Origin: Aquipuribacter sp. SD81
Lineage (GTDB): Bacteria > Actinomycetota > Actinomycetes > Actinomycetales > JBBAYJ01
Assembly: GCF_037153975.1 (NCBI RefSeq)
Contig: NZ_JBBAYJ010000010.1
Coordinates: 62,001 to 126,000 of the forward strand
Direction of reading: 5' to 3'
DNA length: 64,000 bases
The translations under genes were made by a program, and so were the position numbers. Positions within the stretch are counted from its first letter, which is position 1; each line of letters starts with the position of its first letter. The notes beneath the pieces were generated by a model. That model saw only the letters and a program-made list of their open reading frames with translations, was not told the DNA's origin and did not search any database. Shown here piece by piece: positions 23,962-32,544 of this stretch.

Positions 23962-25515
23962 TCACCAGGCCCCGCCCGCGGCAGGGTGCCAGCGCAGGCC
24001 GTCGCGGTCCCAGGCGCAGGCCAGCACCGCGGTCCGTGCCGCGAAGCCGTCCCACCCGCGGTGGGCCTGGGGGGACCACGCGACCTCCGCGACGGCCGCG
24101 AGCCGAGGCAGGAGCAGGTAGGTGACGTCGTCGAGGTCGCGCGTGGTCTCCGACCACACCGCGGCCTCGACGCCGGCCACCGAGTCGGGGTCGAGGCCGT
24201 CCACGAGGCGGTCGGGGTCCCACTCGTAGCTCTGCCGGAACGGCACGTGGCCGGCCCACTCCAGCCCGATGGGCGTCGAGGCGTCGTACTTGAGGTCGAG
24301 GTAGGCCCGGCTCGCGGGTGACATGACCACGCGGGCGCCCGCCCGTGCCGCGGCCACGACCGGGGCGAGGTCGTGGCCCTCGTGCCACACCTGCAGCAGC
24401 GTGCCGGGGGCCAGCGGGGCGGCCGCCGCCTCCTGCCACGCCACGACCGTCCGCCCGTGCCGCTCGACCGCGTCGGCCGCCATGCGCACGAGCCGCACGT
24501 ACTCGTCCCGGTCCATGGTGAGGACCTCGTCACCGCCGATGTGGACGTGCTCGCCCGGTGTCATCCGGACCACGTCGCCGAGCACGTCGCGCAGGAACGG
24601 CTCCGTGGCGGGCACGTCGGCGTGCAGCCGGCTGAACCCGACCTCGATGCCGGTGTACGCCTCGGGCGCCACCCCGTCGGGGGTCAGCTCGCCGTAGGCG
24701 TGAAGCGCCGCGTTGACGTGGCCGGGCACGTCGACCTCGGGCACCACCTCGACGCAGCGCGCGGCGGCGTGGCCGACGAGGGCGTCCCAGTCGGCCTCGG
24801 TGAGGAAGCCGCCCGGGTCGCCGCCGACGGCGGTACCACCGGAGCGCTCGGTGAGCAGCGGCCGCGACGGCACGTGCAGGCGCCAACCCTGGTCGTCGGT
24901 GAGGTGCAGGTGCAGCACGTTGAGCCGGAGGTCGGCGAGCAGGTCGACCAGCCGCAGCAGGTCCCCGAGCGGCAGCGGGTGCCGGGCGACGTCCACGCTG
25001 AGCCCCCGCCAGGGGTAGCGCGGCGCGTCGCGCACCGTCACCGGTGCGACCAAGCGGCCCGGCGACCCGGTCGCCTCCGGCGCGGCGGCCGCGAGCTGAC
25101 CGAGCGTCGTGAGCGCGTGGGCGAGACCCGGCAGGTCCGGCGCCACGACGCCGACCTCGCCGCCACCCACGCGCAGCTCGTACCCCTCCCGGGCGAGGTC
25201 CGGCTCGACGGCCTCGCCGACGCCGTCGAGCGGTGACAGGGCGAGCGTGACGACGGCCGGGGCGGTCGCCGCGTCGCCGCCCGCCGGGTCGGCCGCGGAG
25301 GGCGGGTCGACCCCGTAGCCGACCACCTGCGGCGTCCCGCCGAGCACGCGCGCGAGCCGCTGCGCCGCCGCGGCGGCCACGCCGAGCGCGGACGGCGGCA
25401 CGACGAGCACGGTGCCCGGTCCGAGGAGCACCGGCGCCCCCTCGCCCGCCTCGACGTCGACCGGCAGCGGCACGAGCCCGGCCGTGGGGCCGGGCTCCCG
25501 TCGGGCCGGGCTCAC
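23962..25515 (-). CDS. Beta-N-acetylhexosaminidase, glycoside hydrolase family 20
   Basis: 517 residues from a GTG that overlaps the nagA stop by 4 bp. It releases N-acetylhexosamine from the non-reducing ends of chitobiose-like sugars. A GH20b-type N-domain (about 15-150) precedes the barrel, marked by YPWRGLSVDVARH, HLHLTDDQGWR and VVPEVDVPGH. The catalytic Asp-Glu pair is in VHIGGDEVL (about residues 328-329), and the C-terminal substrate Trp in QVWHEGH and ECWSPQAHR-like AWSPQAHRGW. No signal peptide is seen, so it should act inside the cell on imported chitobiose, fitting the adjacent transporter. Confidence 0.93.
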   Translation of the reverse strand: MSPARREPGPTAGLVPLPVDVEAGEGAPVLLGPGTVLVVPPSALGVAAAAAQRLARVLGGTPQVVGYGVDPPSAADPAGGDAATAPAVVTLALSPLDGVGEAVEPDLAREGYELRVGGGEVGVVAPDLPGLAHALTTLGQLAAAAPEATGSPGRLVAPVTVRDAPRYPWRGLSVDVARHPLPLGDLLRLVDLLADLRLNVLHLHLTDDQGWRLHVPSRPLLTERSGGTAVGGDPGGFLTEADWDALVGHAAARCVEVVPEVDVPGHVNAALHAYGELTPDGVAPEAYTGIEVGFSRLHADVPATEPFLRDVLGDVVRMTPGEHVHIGGDEVLTMDRDEYVRLVRMAADAVERHGRTVVAWQEAAAAPLAPGTLLQVWHEGHDLAPVVAAARAGARVVMSPASRAYLDLKYDASTPIGLEWAGHVPFRQSYEWDPDRLVDGLDPDSVAGVEAAVWSETTRDLDDVTYLLLPRLAAVAEVAWSPQAHRGWDGFAARTAVLACAWDRDGLRWHPAAGGAW

Positions 25516-26795
25516 GCCACCACCCCGGCGACCAGGACGCGCCGCACCCGCAGGTCGGGCCCGGTGACGACGACGTCCGCGCGCCGACCCGCCTCCAGCG
25601 CGCCCACGTCGTGGCGGCCGAGCACGCCCGCGGGTGTGGTGGCGGCGGCCCGGACCGCGCGCTCGAGCGGCACGCCGGAGGACACGACCCGCCGCACGAC
25701 GTCGAGCAGGTGCGCGGTGCCGCCGGCCAGCGCCCCCGGCGGGGCGTCGTCGGCGGCGTCGGCGGCGTCGTCGGTGTCGTCGGTGTCGTCGGCGTCGTCG
25801 GCGTCGTCGTCACCGGCGAGCCGCGCGACGCCGTCCCGCACGCGCACGCGGCGCCCGCCCAGGACGTAGCTGCCGTCGGGCGTGCCCGCGGCCGCCATCG
25901 CGTCGGTGACGAGCGCGACGGCGTCCGGCGCGGCGACGTCGAGGACGGTCCGCACGGTGGCGGCGTCGAGGTGCACCCCGTCGGCGACGAGCTCCACGAC
26001 CACCTCCCCGCGCGCGGCCGCCGCGAGGCACGCCGCCACCGGGCCGGGCGAGCGGTGGTGCATAGGCGGCATGCCGTTGAACAGGTGCGTGACGGTCGGG
26101 CGGGCGCCGGGACGCCGGGCCGCCAGCCGCGCGCCGGCCCGGGCGAGCGCCACGCCGGTCTGCTCGGCGCTCGCGTCGGTGTGGCCGAAGGACGGCACGG
26201 CACCGACGTCGACGAGCGCGTCCACGACCCCGCCCGGGCCGTCGACCCCGGGGACCTCCGGTGCCACCGTCATGGTGACGAGGTGCCCGCGTGCGGCCTC
26301 CGCACACGTCCGCACGAGCTCCGGGTCCCCCGGCAGCAGGTGCGCGGGGTCCTGCGCGCCGCACCGCACCGCCGACAGGAACGGCCCCTCGAGGTGCACG
26401 CCCGCGACCTCGCCGGCCGCGGCGAGACCCGCGAGCACCCCGACGCGCTCGAGCAGCACCGCGGCGGGGGCGGTGACGAGCGAGGCGACGAGCGTGGTCG
26501 TGCCGTGGCGGCGGTGCTCGGCGACGGCCTCCCGGGCCGTGGCGGCGTCCGTCACGTCCGGGAAGCCGACGCCGCCACCGCCGTGGCAGTGCAGGTCGAC
26601 CAGGCCGGGCAGCAGCACGTCGTCGGTCGGGGCGGGCGCCGGCACGGGCGCGGCCGCGGCCGGCCCCACCCACGCGATGCGGGTCCCGTCGACCACGACG
26701 ACGCCGTCGGCCTCCACGCGCGTGGGCAGCACGACGCGGCCCCGCAGCACGGTCGGCGGAGTCGCGGGGGGCGCGGTGGTCGCTGTGTCGCTCAC
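25512..26795 (-). CDS. nagA: N-acetylglucosamine-6-phosphate deacetylase
   Basis: 427 residues from GTG. It converts GlcNAc-6-P to GlcN-6-P and acetate. Metal and substrate motifs are in order: GLVDLHCHGGGG, GVHLEGPFLS, FGHTDAS, THLFNGMPPMHHR, ADGVHLD and the catalytic Asp in ALVTDAMAAAG. Residues about 326-351 carry an unusual acidic low-complexity insert (DDDADDADDTDDTDDAADAA) encoded by a GTC/GTCGTCGGC microsatellite, located after the RVRVRDGVARLAG strand. It is divergent from the ROK repressor and coupled to the GH20 gene. nagB is not in this locus. Confidence 0.94.
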   Translation of the reverse strand: MSDTATTAPPATPPTVLRGRVVLPTRVEADGVVVVDGTRIAWVGPAAAAPVPAPAPTDDVLLPGLVDLHCHGGGGVGFPDVTDAATAREAVAEHRRHGTTTLVASLVTAPAAVLLERVGVLAGLAAAGEVAGVHLEGPFLSAVRCGAQDPAHLLPGDPELVRTCAEAARGHLVTMTVAPEVPGVDGPGGVVDALVDVGAVPSFGHTDASAEQTGVALARAGARLAARRPGARPTVTHLFNGMPPMHHRSPGPVAACLAAAARGEVVVELVADGVHLDAATVRTVLDVAAPDAVALVTDAMAAAGTPDGSYVLGGRRVRVRDGVARLAGDDDADDADDTDDTDDAADAADDAPPGALAGGTAHLLDVVRRVVSSGVPLERAVRAAATTPAGVLGRHDVGALEAGRRADVVVTGPDLRVRRVLVAGVVA

Positions 26796-26868
26796 TGGGT
26801 CCTCGTCCTGACGGGGCTCCGGCCGGGCGTCGCGCAGGTCACGGTACGGACTCGACCGCACGACACCC

Positions 26869-26907
26869 TTGACACGCAATAGTAAGGCAGGTTCCCTAAC
26901 CAACGTG
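26869..26907 (+). promoter_or_regulatory. Promoter/operator of the ROK repressor, possibly leaderless
   Basis: TTGACA (26869-26874) is a consensus -35. A 17-bp spacer leads to TTCCCT (26892-26897), a weak -10. Transcription would then begin at or next to the GTG at 26905, with no room for a ribosome site. AGTAAGGCAG and GTTCCCTAAC across the spacer resemble an imperfect ROK-type operator (TTAGGAA arms). Confidence 0.45.
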
Positions 26908-28056
26908 CAGACGACGCTCAGGCCGCGGACCAAGGCGCTGCCGGTCCACGCCCGGGCGCACAACCGGGCGATGGTCCTGCAGCGCCTCTTCCACGACGGC
27001 CCCCTCTCGCGGGCCGACCTCGCCCGCGCCACCGGACTGACGAAGGTCACCGTGTCCGACCTCGTCCAGCAGCTCATGGTCGACGGCCTGGTCGGCGACC
27101 TCGGGGCCCGGCCCGAGGGCCGGGTGGGCAAGCCCGCGACCCTCGTCGGCCTGCGGACCGAGGCGTTCCACGTCGTCGCGATCGACCTCGCCGACGACAC
27201 GGCCATGCACGGTGCGGTCCTCGACCTCGCGGGCGCCGTGCTCGCGCGCCGCTCGGCCCCGCTCGACGGCAGCACCGGGGCGGCCGCCGTCGACCGTCTC
27301 GTGGGCTTCTGCCGCGACCTGCTCGCGGCCACGACCGTCCCCGTGCTGGGGATCGGGGTCGGCTCCCCCGGCGTGGTCGACGAGCAGGGGACCGTCCTGC
27401 AGGCGCCCAACCGGGACTGGTTCGACGTGCCTCTCGCCGAGACGCTGACCAGCGCGCTGGGTGTGCCGGTCCACGTCGCCAACGACGCGAACACCGCGTG
27501 CCTCGGCGAGTTCACCTACGGCGGCGCGGGTGGCGGCGGCCTGCTCGTGCTCACCGTCGGCGAGGGCGTGGGGGCCGGGATCGTGCTCGACGGCGCGCTC
27601 GTGCGGGGCCACCACCGCGCGGCCGGGGAGCTCGGCCACGTCACGGCGGTCGACGAGCGCGACTCCGCGAGCCCGGGTCCCCTCGGCACACCCGAGCCGT
27701 GCGCGTGCGGCCGCACCGGCTGCCTCGAGACCGTCCTGTCGGTGCCGGCGCTGCGCCGCCGCACCGGCGGGCTGCCCGACGCGGCGCGCACCGAGGTGCT
27801 CACCGCCGCCGGCCGGCGCCTCGGGATCGTGCTGGCGCCCGTCGTGAGCGCGCTCGACCTCTCCGAGGTGGTCCTCAGCGGACCGCCGGAGCTCCTCGAC
27901 GGCCCGCTGCGGGAGGCAGCACTGCAGGCCGTCCGCGAACGCACCATGCCCGTCATCCACAGCCAGCTCGCGCTGCGGATGACGAGCCTGGGCGAGGACG
28001 GCGCCCTGGCCGGGGCCGCCGTGCTGGTCCTGTCCGGCCAGCTCGGGGTCAGCTGA
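26905..28056 (+). CDS. ROK-family transcriptional repressor (NagC/XylR-like)
   Basis: 383 residues from GTG 26905; a start further upstream at the TTG would overlap the -35 box. The N-terminal winged helix-turn-helix is in LSRADLARATGLTKVTVSDLVQQLMVDGLV. The sugar-binding ROK domain follows with VGSPGVVDEQG, NDANTACLGE, GEGVGAGIVLDG, ELGHVT and the zinc motif CACGRTGCLE. It probably senses GlcNAc or GlcNAc-6-P and controls itself, the divergent nagA-hexosaminidase pair and the downstream transporter. Full-length for the family, with no missing parts. Confidence 0.92.
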   Translation: MQTTLRPRTKALPVHARAHNRAMVLQRLFHDGPLSRADLARATGLTKVTVSDLVQQLMVDGLVGDLGARPEGRVGKPATLVGLRTEAFHVVAIDLADDTAMHGAVLDLAGAVLARRSAPLDGSTGAAAVDRLVGFCRDLLAATTVPVLGIGVGSPGVVDEQGTVLQAPNRDWFDVPLAETLTSALGVPVHVANDANTACLGEFTYGGAGGGGLLVLTVGEGVGAGIVLDGALVRGHHRAAGELGHVTAVDERDSASPGPLGTPEPCACGRTGCLETVLSVPALRRRTGGLPDAARTEVLTAAGRRLGIVLAPVVSALDLSEVVLSGPPELLDGPLREAALQAVRERTMPVIHSQLALRMTSLGEDGALAGAAVLVLSGQLGVS

Positions 28057-28138
28057 CCCCGAGCCGGCCGGAACCGCAGTCGAGACCCCACACAGTGGCG
28101 GTGCCGCCAGCACCGCTCCCACCAGGAAGGAACCCAAC

Positions 28139-29524
28139 GTGAGAAGAGTACGGAGTGGTGCCCTCGCGCTCGTCGGGCTGCTGGCGCTCACCGCCTGCGG
28201 CGACTCCTCCGGCGAGGCGGAGGTCACGGACGCGGCGCCCGCAGGTGCCACCGAGCCGGCCGAGGACGCCGAGGGCGTGGCCGCACCCGAGCCGGCCGAG
28301 ATCAGGCTGTGGCTCAACGGCGCCGACACGCCCCAGGAGCTGCGGGACTACCTGACGGCGACGTTCGCCGAGCAGAACCCGGGCTCGACGCTCGTCATCG
28401 AGGAGCAGGACTGGAACGGCCTCGTGCCACGCCTGCAGACCGCGCTCACCTCGACCGACCAGACCCCGGACGTCGTGGAGATCGGCAACACGCAGGCCCC
28501 GACCTTCACCTACGCCGGCGCCTTCGCCGACCTCACCGACCTGTACGAGGAGGTCGGCGGCGAGGACCTCCTGCAGGGCTTCGTCGAGGCCGGCTCCGCG
28601 GACGGCTCCGTCTACGCGCTGCCGTACTACTCCGGTGCGCGGGCCGTCTTCTACAACAAGGAGATGTTCGCCGAGGCCGGCGTGGAGGTGCCGACCTCGC
28701 TGGAGGAGTTCACCGACACCGCCGTCGCCCTGCAGGAGGCGAACCCCGCCGGCACCGGCAGCTTCTCCGGCCTCTGGCTGCCCGGGCAGGACTGGTACAA
28801 CGGCACCGCCTGGGTCTACGAGTACGGCGGCGACCTCGCCGTGCAGGAGGACGGCAGCTGGGTCGGCGGGCTGTCGGGCCCCGAGGCGCAGGAGGGCCTG
28901 GCCGTCGTCCAGCGGCTGTTCACCGAGGCGACGTCCGCCCCCGTCGACGCCGACTCCAACGAGCCCTGGGTGCCCTTCAACAACGGCGAGGCGGCCATGT
29001 TCTCCGCCCCGACGTGGGCACGCTGGAGCATCGACCTGCCCGAGTGCAACCAGGGCGTCGCCGCCGACGACACGTCGGAGGAGGCGAACGCGCTGCGCGC
29101 GGAGCAGCAGGCGTGCAACGAGGAGAAGACCGGTGTCTTCCCGCTGCCCGGCCTGGAGGAGGGCAGCGTCGCGACGGTGTTCGCGGGAGGGTCGAACATC
29201 GCGGTGCCGGCCAACAGCCAGCACCCGGAGCTCGCCCGCAACCTGCTGCGCATCGTCTTCTCCGAGGAGTACCAGACGATGCTCGCCGAGAACGGCCTGA
29301 TCCCCGGCAACACGACGTACACCGACGCCATGGGTGACGACGTCTACGCCACGGCGGCGGTCGAGGCCGCGGTCGCGGCGAAGCTGACGCCGCCCGCGGA
29401 GAAGTGGGCCGACGTCGAGGCCGCCCGGCTGCTCGAGGACTTCTTCCAGCAGCTGGCCGCGGGCGCCGACGTGTCCGAGGCGGCCGCGGAGACCGACCGC
29501 CTCATCGCCGAGACGCTGCAGTGA
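28139..29524 (+). CDS. Sugar ABC transporter substrate-binding lipoprotein
   Basis: 461 residues from a GTG preceded by GGAAGGAA. The lipobox LLALTAC anchors the mature protein to the membrane by Cys20. A Glu/Ala-rich linker (about 21-55) leads to the family-1 binding fold: IRLWLNGADTPQELRDYL, DVVEIGNTQAPTFTYAG, YALPYYSGARAVFYNKEMF, NNGEAAMFSAPTWARWS and VFAGGSNIAVPANSQHPE. Given its neighbours it should capture chitobiose or GlcNAc, similar to NgcE-type proteins. A strong hairpin right after the stop may raise its expression over the permeases. Confidence 0.92.
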   Translation: MRRVRSGALALVGLLALTACGDSSGEAEVTDAAPAGATEPAEDAEGVAAPEPAEIRLWLNGADTPQELRDYLTATFAEQNPGSTLVIEEQDWNGLVPRLQTALTSTDQTPDVVEIGNTQAPTFTYAGAFADLTDLYEEVGGEDLLQGFVEAGSADGSVYALPYYSGARAVFYNKEMFAEAGVEVPTSLEEFTDTAVALQEANPAGTGSFSGLWLPGQDWYNGTAWVYEYGGDLAVQEDGSWVGGLSGPEAQEGLAVVQRLFTEATSAPVDADSNEPWVPFNNGEAAMFSAPTWARWSIDLPECNQGVAADDTSEEANALRAEQQACNEEKTGVFPLPGLEEGSVATVFAGGSNIAVPANSQHPELARNLLRIVFSEEYQTMLAENGLIPGNTTYTDAMGDDVYATAAVEAAVAAKLTPPAEKWADVEAARLLEDFFQQLAAGADVSEAAAETDRLIAETLQ

Positions 29525-29529
29525 CCCCG

Positions 29530-29563
29530 GGGCGCCGGCGCGGGCTGACCCGCGCCGGCGCCC
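29530..29563 (+). terminator. Intercistronic hairpin after the binding-protein gene
   Basis: A perfect 15-bp stem (29530-29544 with 29549-29563) around CTGA. In sugar ABC operons such hairpins stop most transcripts and protect the upstream mRNA, so that binding protein exceeds permease. Confidence 0.7.
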
Positions 29564-29590
29564 ACCCCCTCACCGCTGTGCCACACCACG

Positions 29591-29623
29591 CACCACCACA
29601 GCACCACCACAGCACCACCACAG
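29591..29623 (+). repeat. Three 11-bp tandem repeats
   Basis: CACCACCACAG occurs three times in direct succession between the hairpin and the permease ribosome site (GGAGGG). It is strand-biased and lowers structure ahead of the start codon. Confidence 0.8.
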
Positions 29624-29639
29624 CTCCCGTGGAGGGTCC

Positions 29640-30620
29640 ATGTCCGCCCCACCCGCGTCCCGCCCGGTGGCGCCCGTCACCGCCCCGGGGGCCGCGCCGC
29701 CCGCGCCCGCGCCGGGCGCCCGCCGCGGCGCGCGTCGCCGCCGTCGGCCGTCCGCCGCGTACCTGCTGCTGGTCCCCGCCACGCTGCCCGTCGCCGTCGG
29801 GCTCGGCTACCCGCTCGCGCGCCAGCTCGTCATCTCCTTCCAGGAGTACGGCCTCGCGCAGCAGTTCGGGCGCCCTGCGGAGTGGGTGGGCCTCGACAAC
29901 TACACGGCGCTGCTGTCCGACCCCTACGTGTGGACGGTCATCGCCCGGTCCGTCGCGTTCTGCGTGGTCAACGCCGCCCTCACGATGGCGCTGGGTGGCG
30001 CGCTCGCGCTGCTCCTGGCGCGGGTGCGGCGGGGCCCGCGCGTCGCGCTGCAGGTGAGCCTCCTGCTCGCCTGGGGCACGCCGGTCCTCGCGAGCATGAC
30101 GGCGTGGCAGTGGCTGTTCGACTCCCAGTACGGCGTCGTCAACTGGCTCCTCGCCGAGGGCCTGGGGCTGGACTCGATGCGCTACCACTCCTGGCTCGTG
30201 GAACCGCTGTCCTTCTACGCGGTCGCGACGGTCATCGTCGTGTGGATGTCGGTGCCGTTCGTCGCCTTCACCGTCTACGCCGGGCTGCTGCAGGTGCCGC
30301 AGGAGACGCGCGAGGCCGCGCAGCTCGACGGGGCGAGCGCGTGGCAGCGGCTCCGGCTCGTGACCGTGCCGATGATCCGGCCGGTGCTCTACGTCGTCCT
30401 GCTCCTGCAGGTCATCTGGGACCTGCGGGTGTTCACGCAGATCTACGTCCTGCAGCGCGCCGGTGCGCCGACCCGGGAGACACACCTGCTCGGCACGTAC
30501 ATCTACTCCCTCGCCAAGGACTTCTCCACGGCCGGTGCGATGGCGACGATCATGCTCGTCCTCACGCTGGTGCTCACCGCGGCCTACGTCCGCCGCATGC
30601 TCCGCGAGGAGGACGCATGA
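29640..30620 (+). CDS. Sugar ABC transporter permease (MalF type)
   Basis: 326 residues. A long Pro/Ala/Arg N-terminal tail (about 35 residues) precedes six membrane helices, starting with AAYLLLVPATLPVAVGLGYPL. The EAA loop that contacts the ATPase is in VPQETREAAQLDGASAWQRLRLVTVP. It belongs to the CUT1 family importing oligosaccharides. The second permease gene begins inside its stop (ATGA). No ATPase gene is nearby, so it probably shares a general MsiK-type ATPase encoded elsewhere, as is common in actinobacteria. Confidence 0.93.
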   Translation: MSAPPASRPVAPVTAPGAAPPAPAPGARRGARRRRRPSAAYLLLVPATLPVAVGLGYPLARQLVISFQEYGLAQQFGRPAEWVGLDNYTALLSDPYVWTVIARSVAFCVVNAALTMALGGALALLLARVRRGPRVALQVSLLLAWGTPVLASMTAWQWLFDSQYGVVNWLLAEGLGLDSMRYHSWLVEPLSFYAVATVIVVWMSVPFVAFTVYAGLLQVPQETREAAQLDGASAWQRLRLVTVPMIRPVLYVVLLLQVIWDLRVFTQIYVLQRAGAPTRETHLLGTYIYSLAKDFSTAGAMATIMLVLTLVLTAAYVRRMLREEDA

Positions 30621-31465
30621 GCACGCTGCTGCGGGTGCGGCGCCGCGCCGCGGCCCCCGCCCTCGACCTCGTGGCGGTGCTCGCCGCCCTGGCCTGGCTG
30701 TTCCCGGTCTACTGGATGGTCAACAGCGCGTTGCTGCCCACGAACCGGCTGCAGACGCCCACCCCGACGTTCCTGCCCGTCGACGGCACCCTCGCCAACG
30801 TGCGACGCGTGCTCGCCGACCCGTCGTTCTACGCGGCGTTCCGGGTGAGCCTGCTCGTCACGGGGCTCACGCTCCTCGCGGCCGTGCTCTTCGCCCTGCT
30901 GGCGGCGCTGGCCCTCAGCCGCTTCCGATTCGGCGGGCGCAAGGGGTTCGTCGTCGCGGTGCTCGTCGTGCAGATGATCCCCGCCGAGGCCCTCTTCATC
31001 TCCCAGTACCAGGTGCTCGACGGCTGGGGGCTCGTCAACCGCGTCGCGGGCCTCGTCCTCGTCTACGTCGCCGCGATCCTGCCGTTCACCGTCTGGCTGC
31101 TCCGTGGGTTCGTCGCGGGGGTGCCCGTCGAGCTCGAGGAGGCCGCGATGGTCGACGGCCTGTCGCGCACGGGGGCGTTCTTCCGCGTCACGTTCCCGCT
31201 GCTGGCCCCGGGCCTCGTCGCCGCCGGCGTGTACGGGTTCCTGCAGGCGTGGAACGAGTACACCCTCGCCCTCGTCGTCATGACCGACCCGGGCCGCGCG
31301 ACGCTCCCGCTGTGGCTGCAGGGCCTCGTGGAGTCCAACCGGGCGACGGACTGGGGCCTCGTCATGGCGGGCTCGACGCTCATCGCGGTGCCCGTCATCG
31401 CGTTCTTCCTGCTCGTGCAGCACCGGATGACCGCCGGCCTCGTCTCGGGCGCGGTGAAGGGCTGA
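30617..31465 (+). CDS. Sugar ABC transporter permease (MalG type)
   Basis: 282 residues, six membrane helices. The EAA loop is in VPVELEEAAMVDGLSRTGAFFRVTFPLLAPG, and the family-typical FLQAWNEYTLALVVM lies near the end. It pairs with the preceding permease to form the membrane channel. Both of its ends overlap neighbours: ATGA with the first permease, TGATG with the kinase gene. Confidence 0.93.
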   Translation: MSTLLRVRRRAAAPALDLVAVLAALAWLFPVYWMVNSALLPTNRLQTPTPTFLPVDGTLANVRRVLADPSFYAAFRVSLLVTGLTLLAAVLFALLAALALSRFRFGGRKGFVVAVLVVQMIPAEALFISQYQVLDGWGLVNRVAGLVLVYVAAILPFTVWLLRGFVAGVPVELEEAAMVDGLSRTGAFFRVTFPLLAPGLVAAGVYGFLQAWNEYTLALVVMTDPGRATLPLWLQGLVESNRATDWGLVMAGSTLIAVPVIAFFLLVQHRMTAGLVSGAVKG

Positions 31466-32439
31466 TGGCCCTCACCACGAGCCCGGGCACGCCCGGGCCG
31501 CCGCCCGCTGCCCACGGCCCGGCCACCGCGGCGCTCGGCCTCGACGTCGGGGCCAGCAAGGTGCACGGGGTCGTCCTGGTCGACGGCGCCGTGCGCGCGG
31601 AGCGCCGCACGCCGTCCCGGCCGGGCCTGGACGGCGTCGTCGCGAGCGTGACGGCGGTGGTCGCGGCGCTCGCGGCCGACGTGCCGGACCTCGCCGCCCC
31701 CGGTTGGGCAGGGGTGGGCGTCGGCGTGCCCGGGGTCGTCGACCCGCGCACCGGGACGGTCGGCCACGCCGTCAACCTCGGGGTGTCCGCTCCGGTGCCC
31801 CTGCGCGACGCGCTGTCCGCGGCCCTCGGCGCGCCGGTGGTCGTCGGCAACGACGTCGACGCGGCCGCGCTCGGCGCCGCGCACACCCTCGGGCTCGGGC
31901 CCGGCGCCGACCTCGCGTACCTGTCGCTCGGCACGGGCCTCGCCGCGGGCCTGCTGCTCGACGGCCGGCTCCGGCGGGGCGGCGGCGCGGCCGGCGAGGT
32001 CGGGCACGTGCCGTACCGGCCGGACGGCCCGAGGTGCGCGTGCGGCCAGCACGGCTGCCTCGAGCTCTACGCCTCCGGCTCGGCGCTGCAGGCCGCCTGG
32101 CCCGACGCGGGCGGGGCCCCCGCCGCCGCGGCCGTGTTCCGGAGAGCGGCGGCCGGCGACCCGCGCGCCGTCGCGGTCCGCGAGGCCTTCCTCGACGCCG
32201 TCGCCACCGCCGCGCAGACCCTCGTCCTCACCGTCGACGTCGCCCACGTCGTCCTGGGCGGCGGCGTCGCTGCGCTCGGGGAGCCGCTGCGTGCCGGGGT
32301 GTCGGCGGTGCTGGCCCGGCGCGCCGCGGGCTCGCCGTTCCTCGCCGCGCTCGACCTGCCGGGCCGGATCCGGCTCGCACCCGACGGGCGCGTCGCCCCG
32401 GTCGGTGCGGCGCTCGCTGCGCTCGCCTCGCCCGCCTGA
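31465..32439 (+). CDS. ROK-family sugar kinase, probably N-acetylglucosamine kinase
   Basis: 324 residues without a DNA-binding domain. ATP-site motifs are LGLDVGASKVHGVVLVDG and LSLGTGLAAGLLLDG. The ROK catalytic and sugar motifs are VVGNDVDAAALG, GEVGHVPYRP and the zinc motif CACGQHGCLELY. In this setting it should phosphorylate the GlcNAc released by the cytoplasmic GH20 enzyme, feeding NagA. Glucose kinase is the main alternative, since ROK kinases are hard to tell apart by sequence. Translation is coupled to the second permease (TGATG). Confidence 0.88.
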   Translation: MALTTSPGTPGPPPAAHGPATAALGLDVGASKVHGVVLVDGAVRAERRTPSRPGLDGVVASVTAVVAALAADVPDLAAPGWAGVGVGVPGVVDPRTGTVGHAVNLGVSAPVPLRDALSAALGAPVVVGNDVDAAALGAAHTLGLGPGADLAYLSLGTGLAAGLLLDGRLRRGGGAAGEVGHVPYRPDGPRCACGQHGCLELYASGSALQAAWPDAGGAPAAAAVFRRAAAGDPRAVAVREAFLDAVATAAQTLVLTVDVAHVVLGGGVAALGEPLRAGVSAVLARRAAGSPFLAALDLPGRIRLAPDGRVAPVGAALAALASPA

Positions 32440-32455
32440 CGCGCGGCCGCGGTCA

Positions 32456-32532
32456 CGGCCCGTACGAAGGAGGCGAGGGGGTGCTGCCGCGCGGGAGGTC
32501 GCGGTCTGCCGCCGCCTCCTTCGTACGGGCCG
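32456..32532. terminator. Long bidirectional terminator stem
   Basis: A perfect 20-bp inverted repeat (32456-32475 with 32513-32532) encloses 37 bases that can fold further. It lies between the convergent kinase and F420-type reductase genes and serves both. Confidence 0.75.
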
Positions 32533-32544
32533 CCGACGGCCAGG

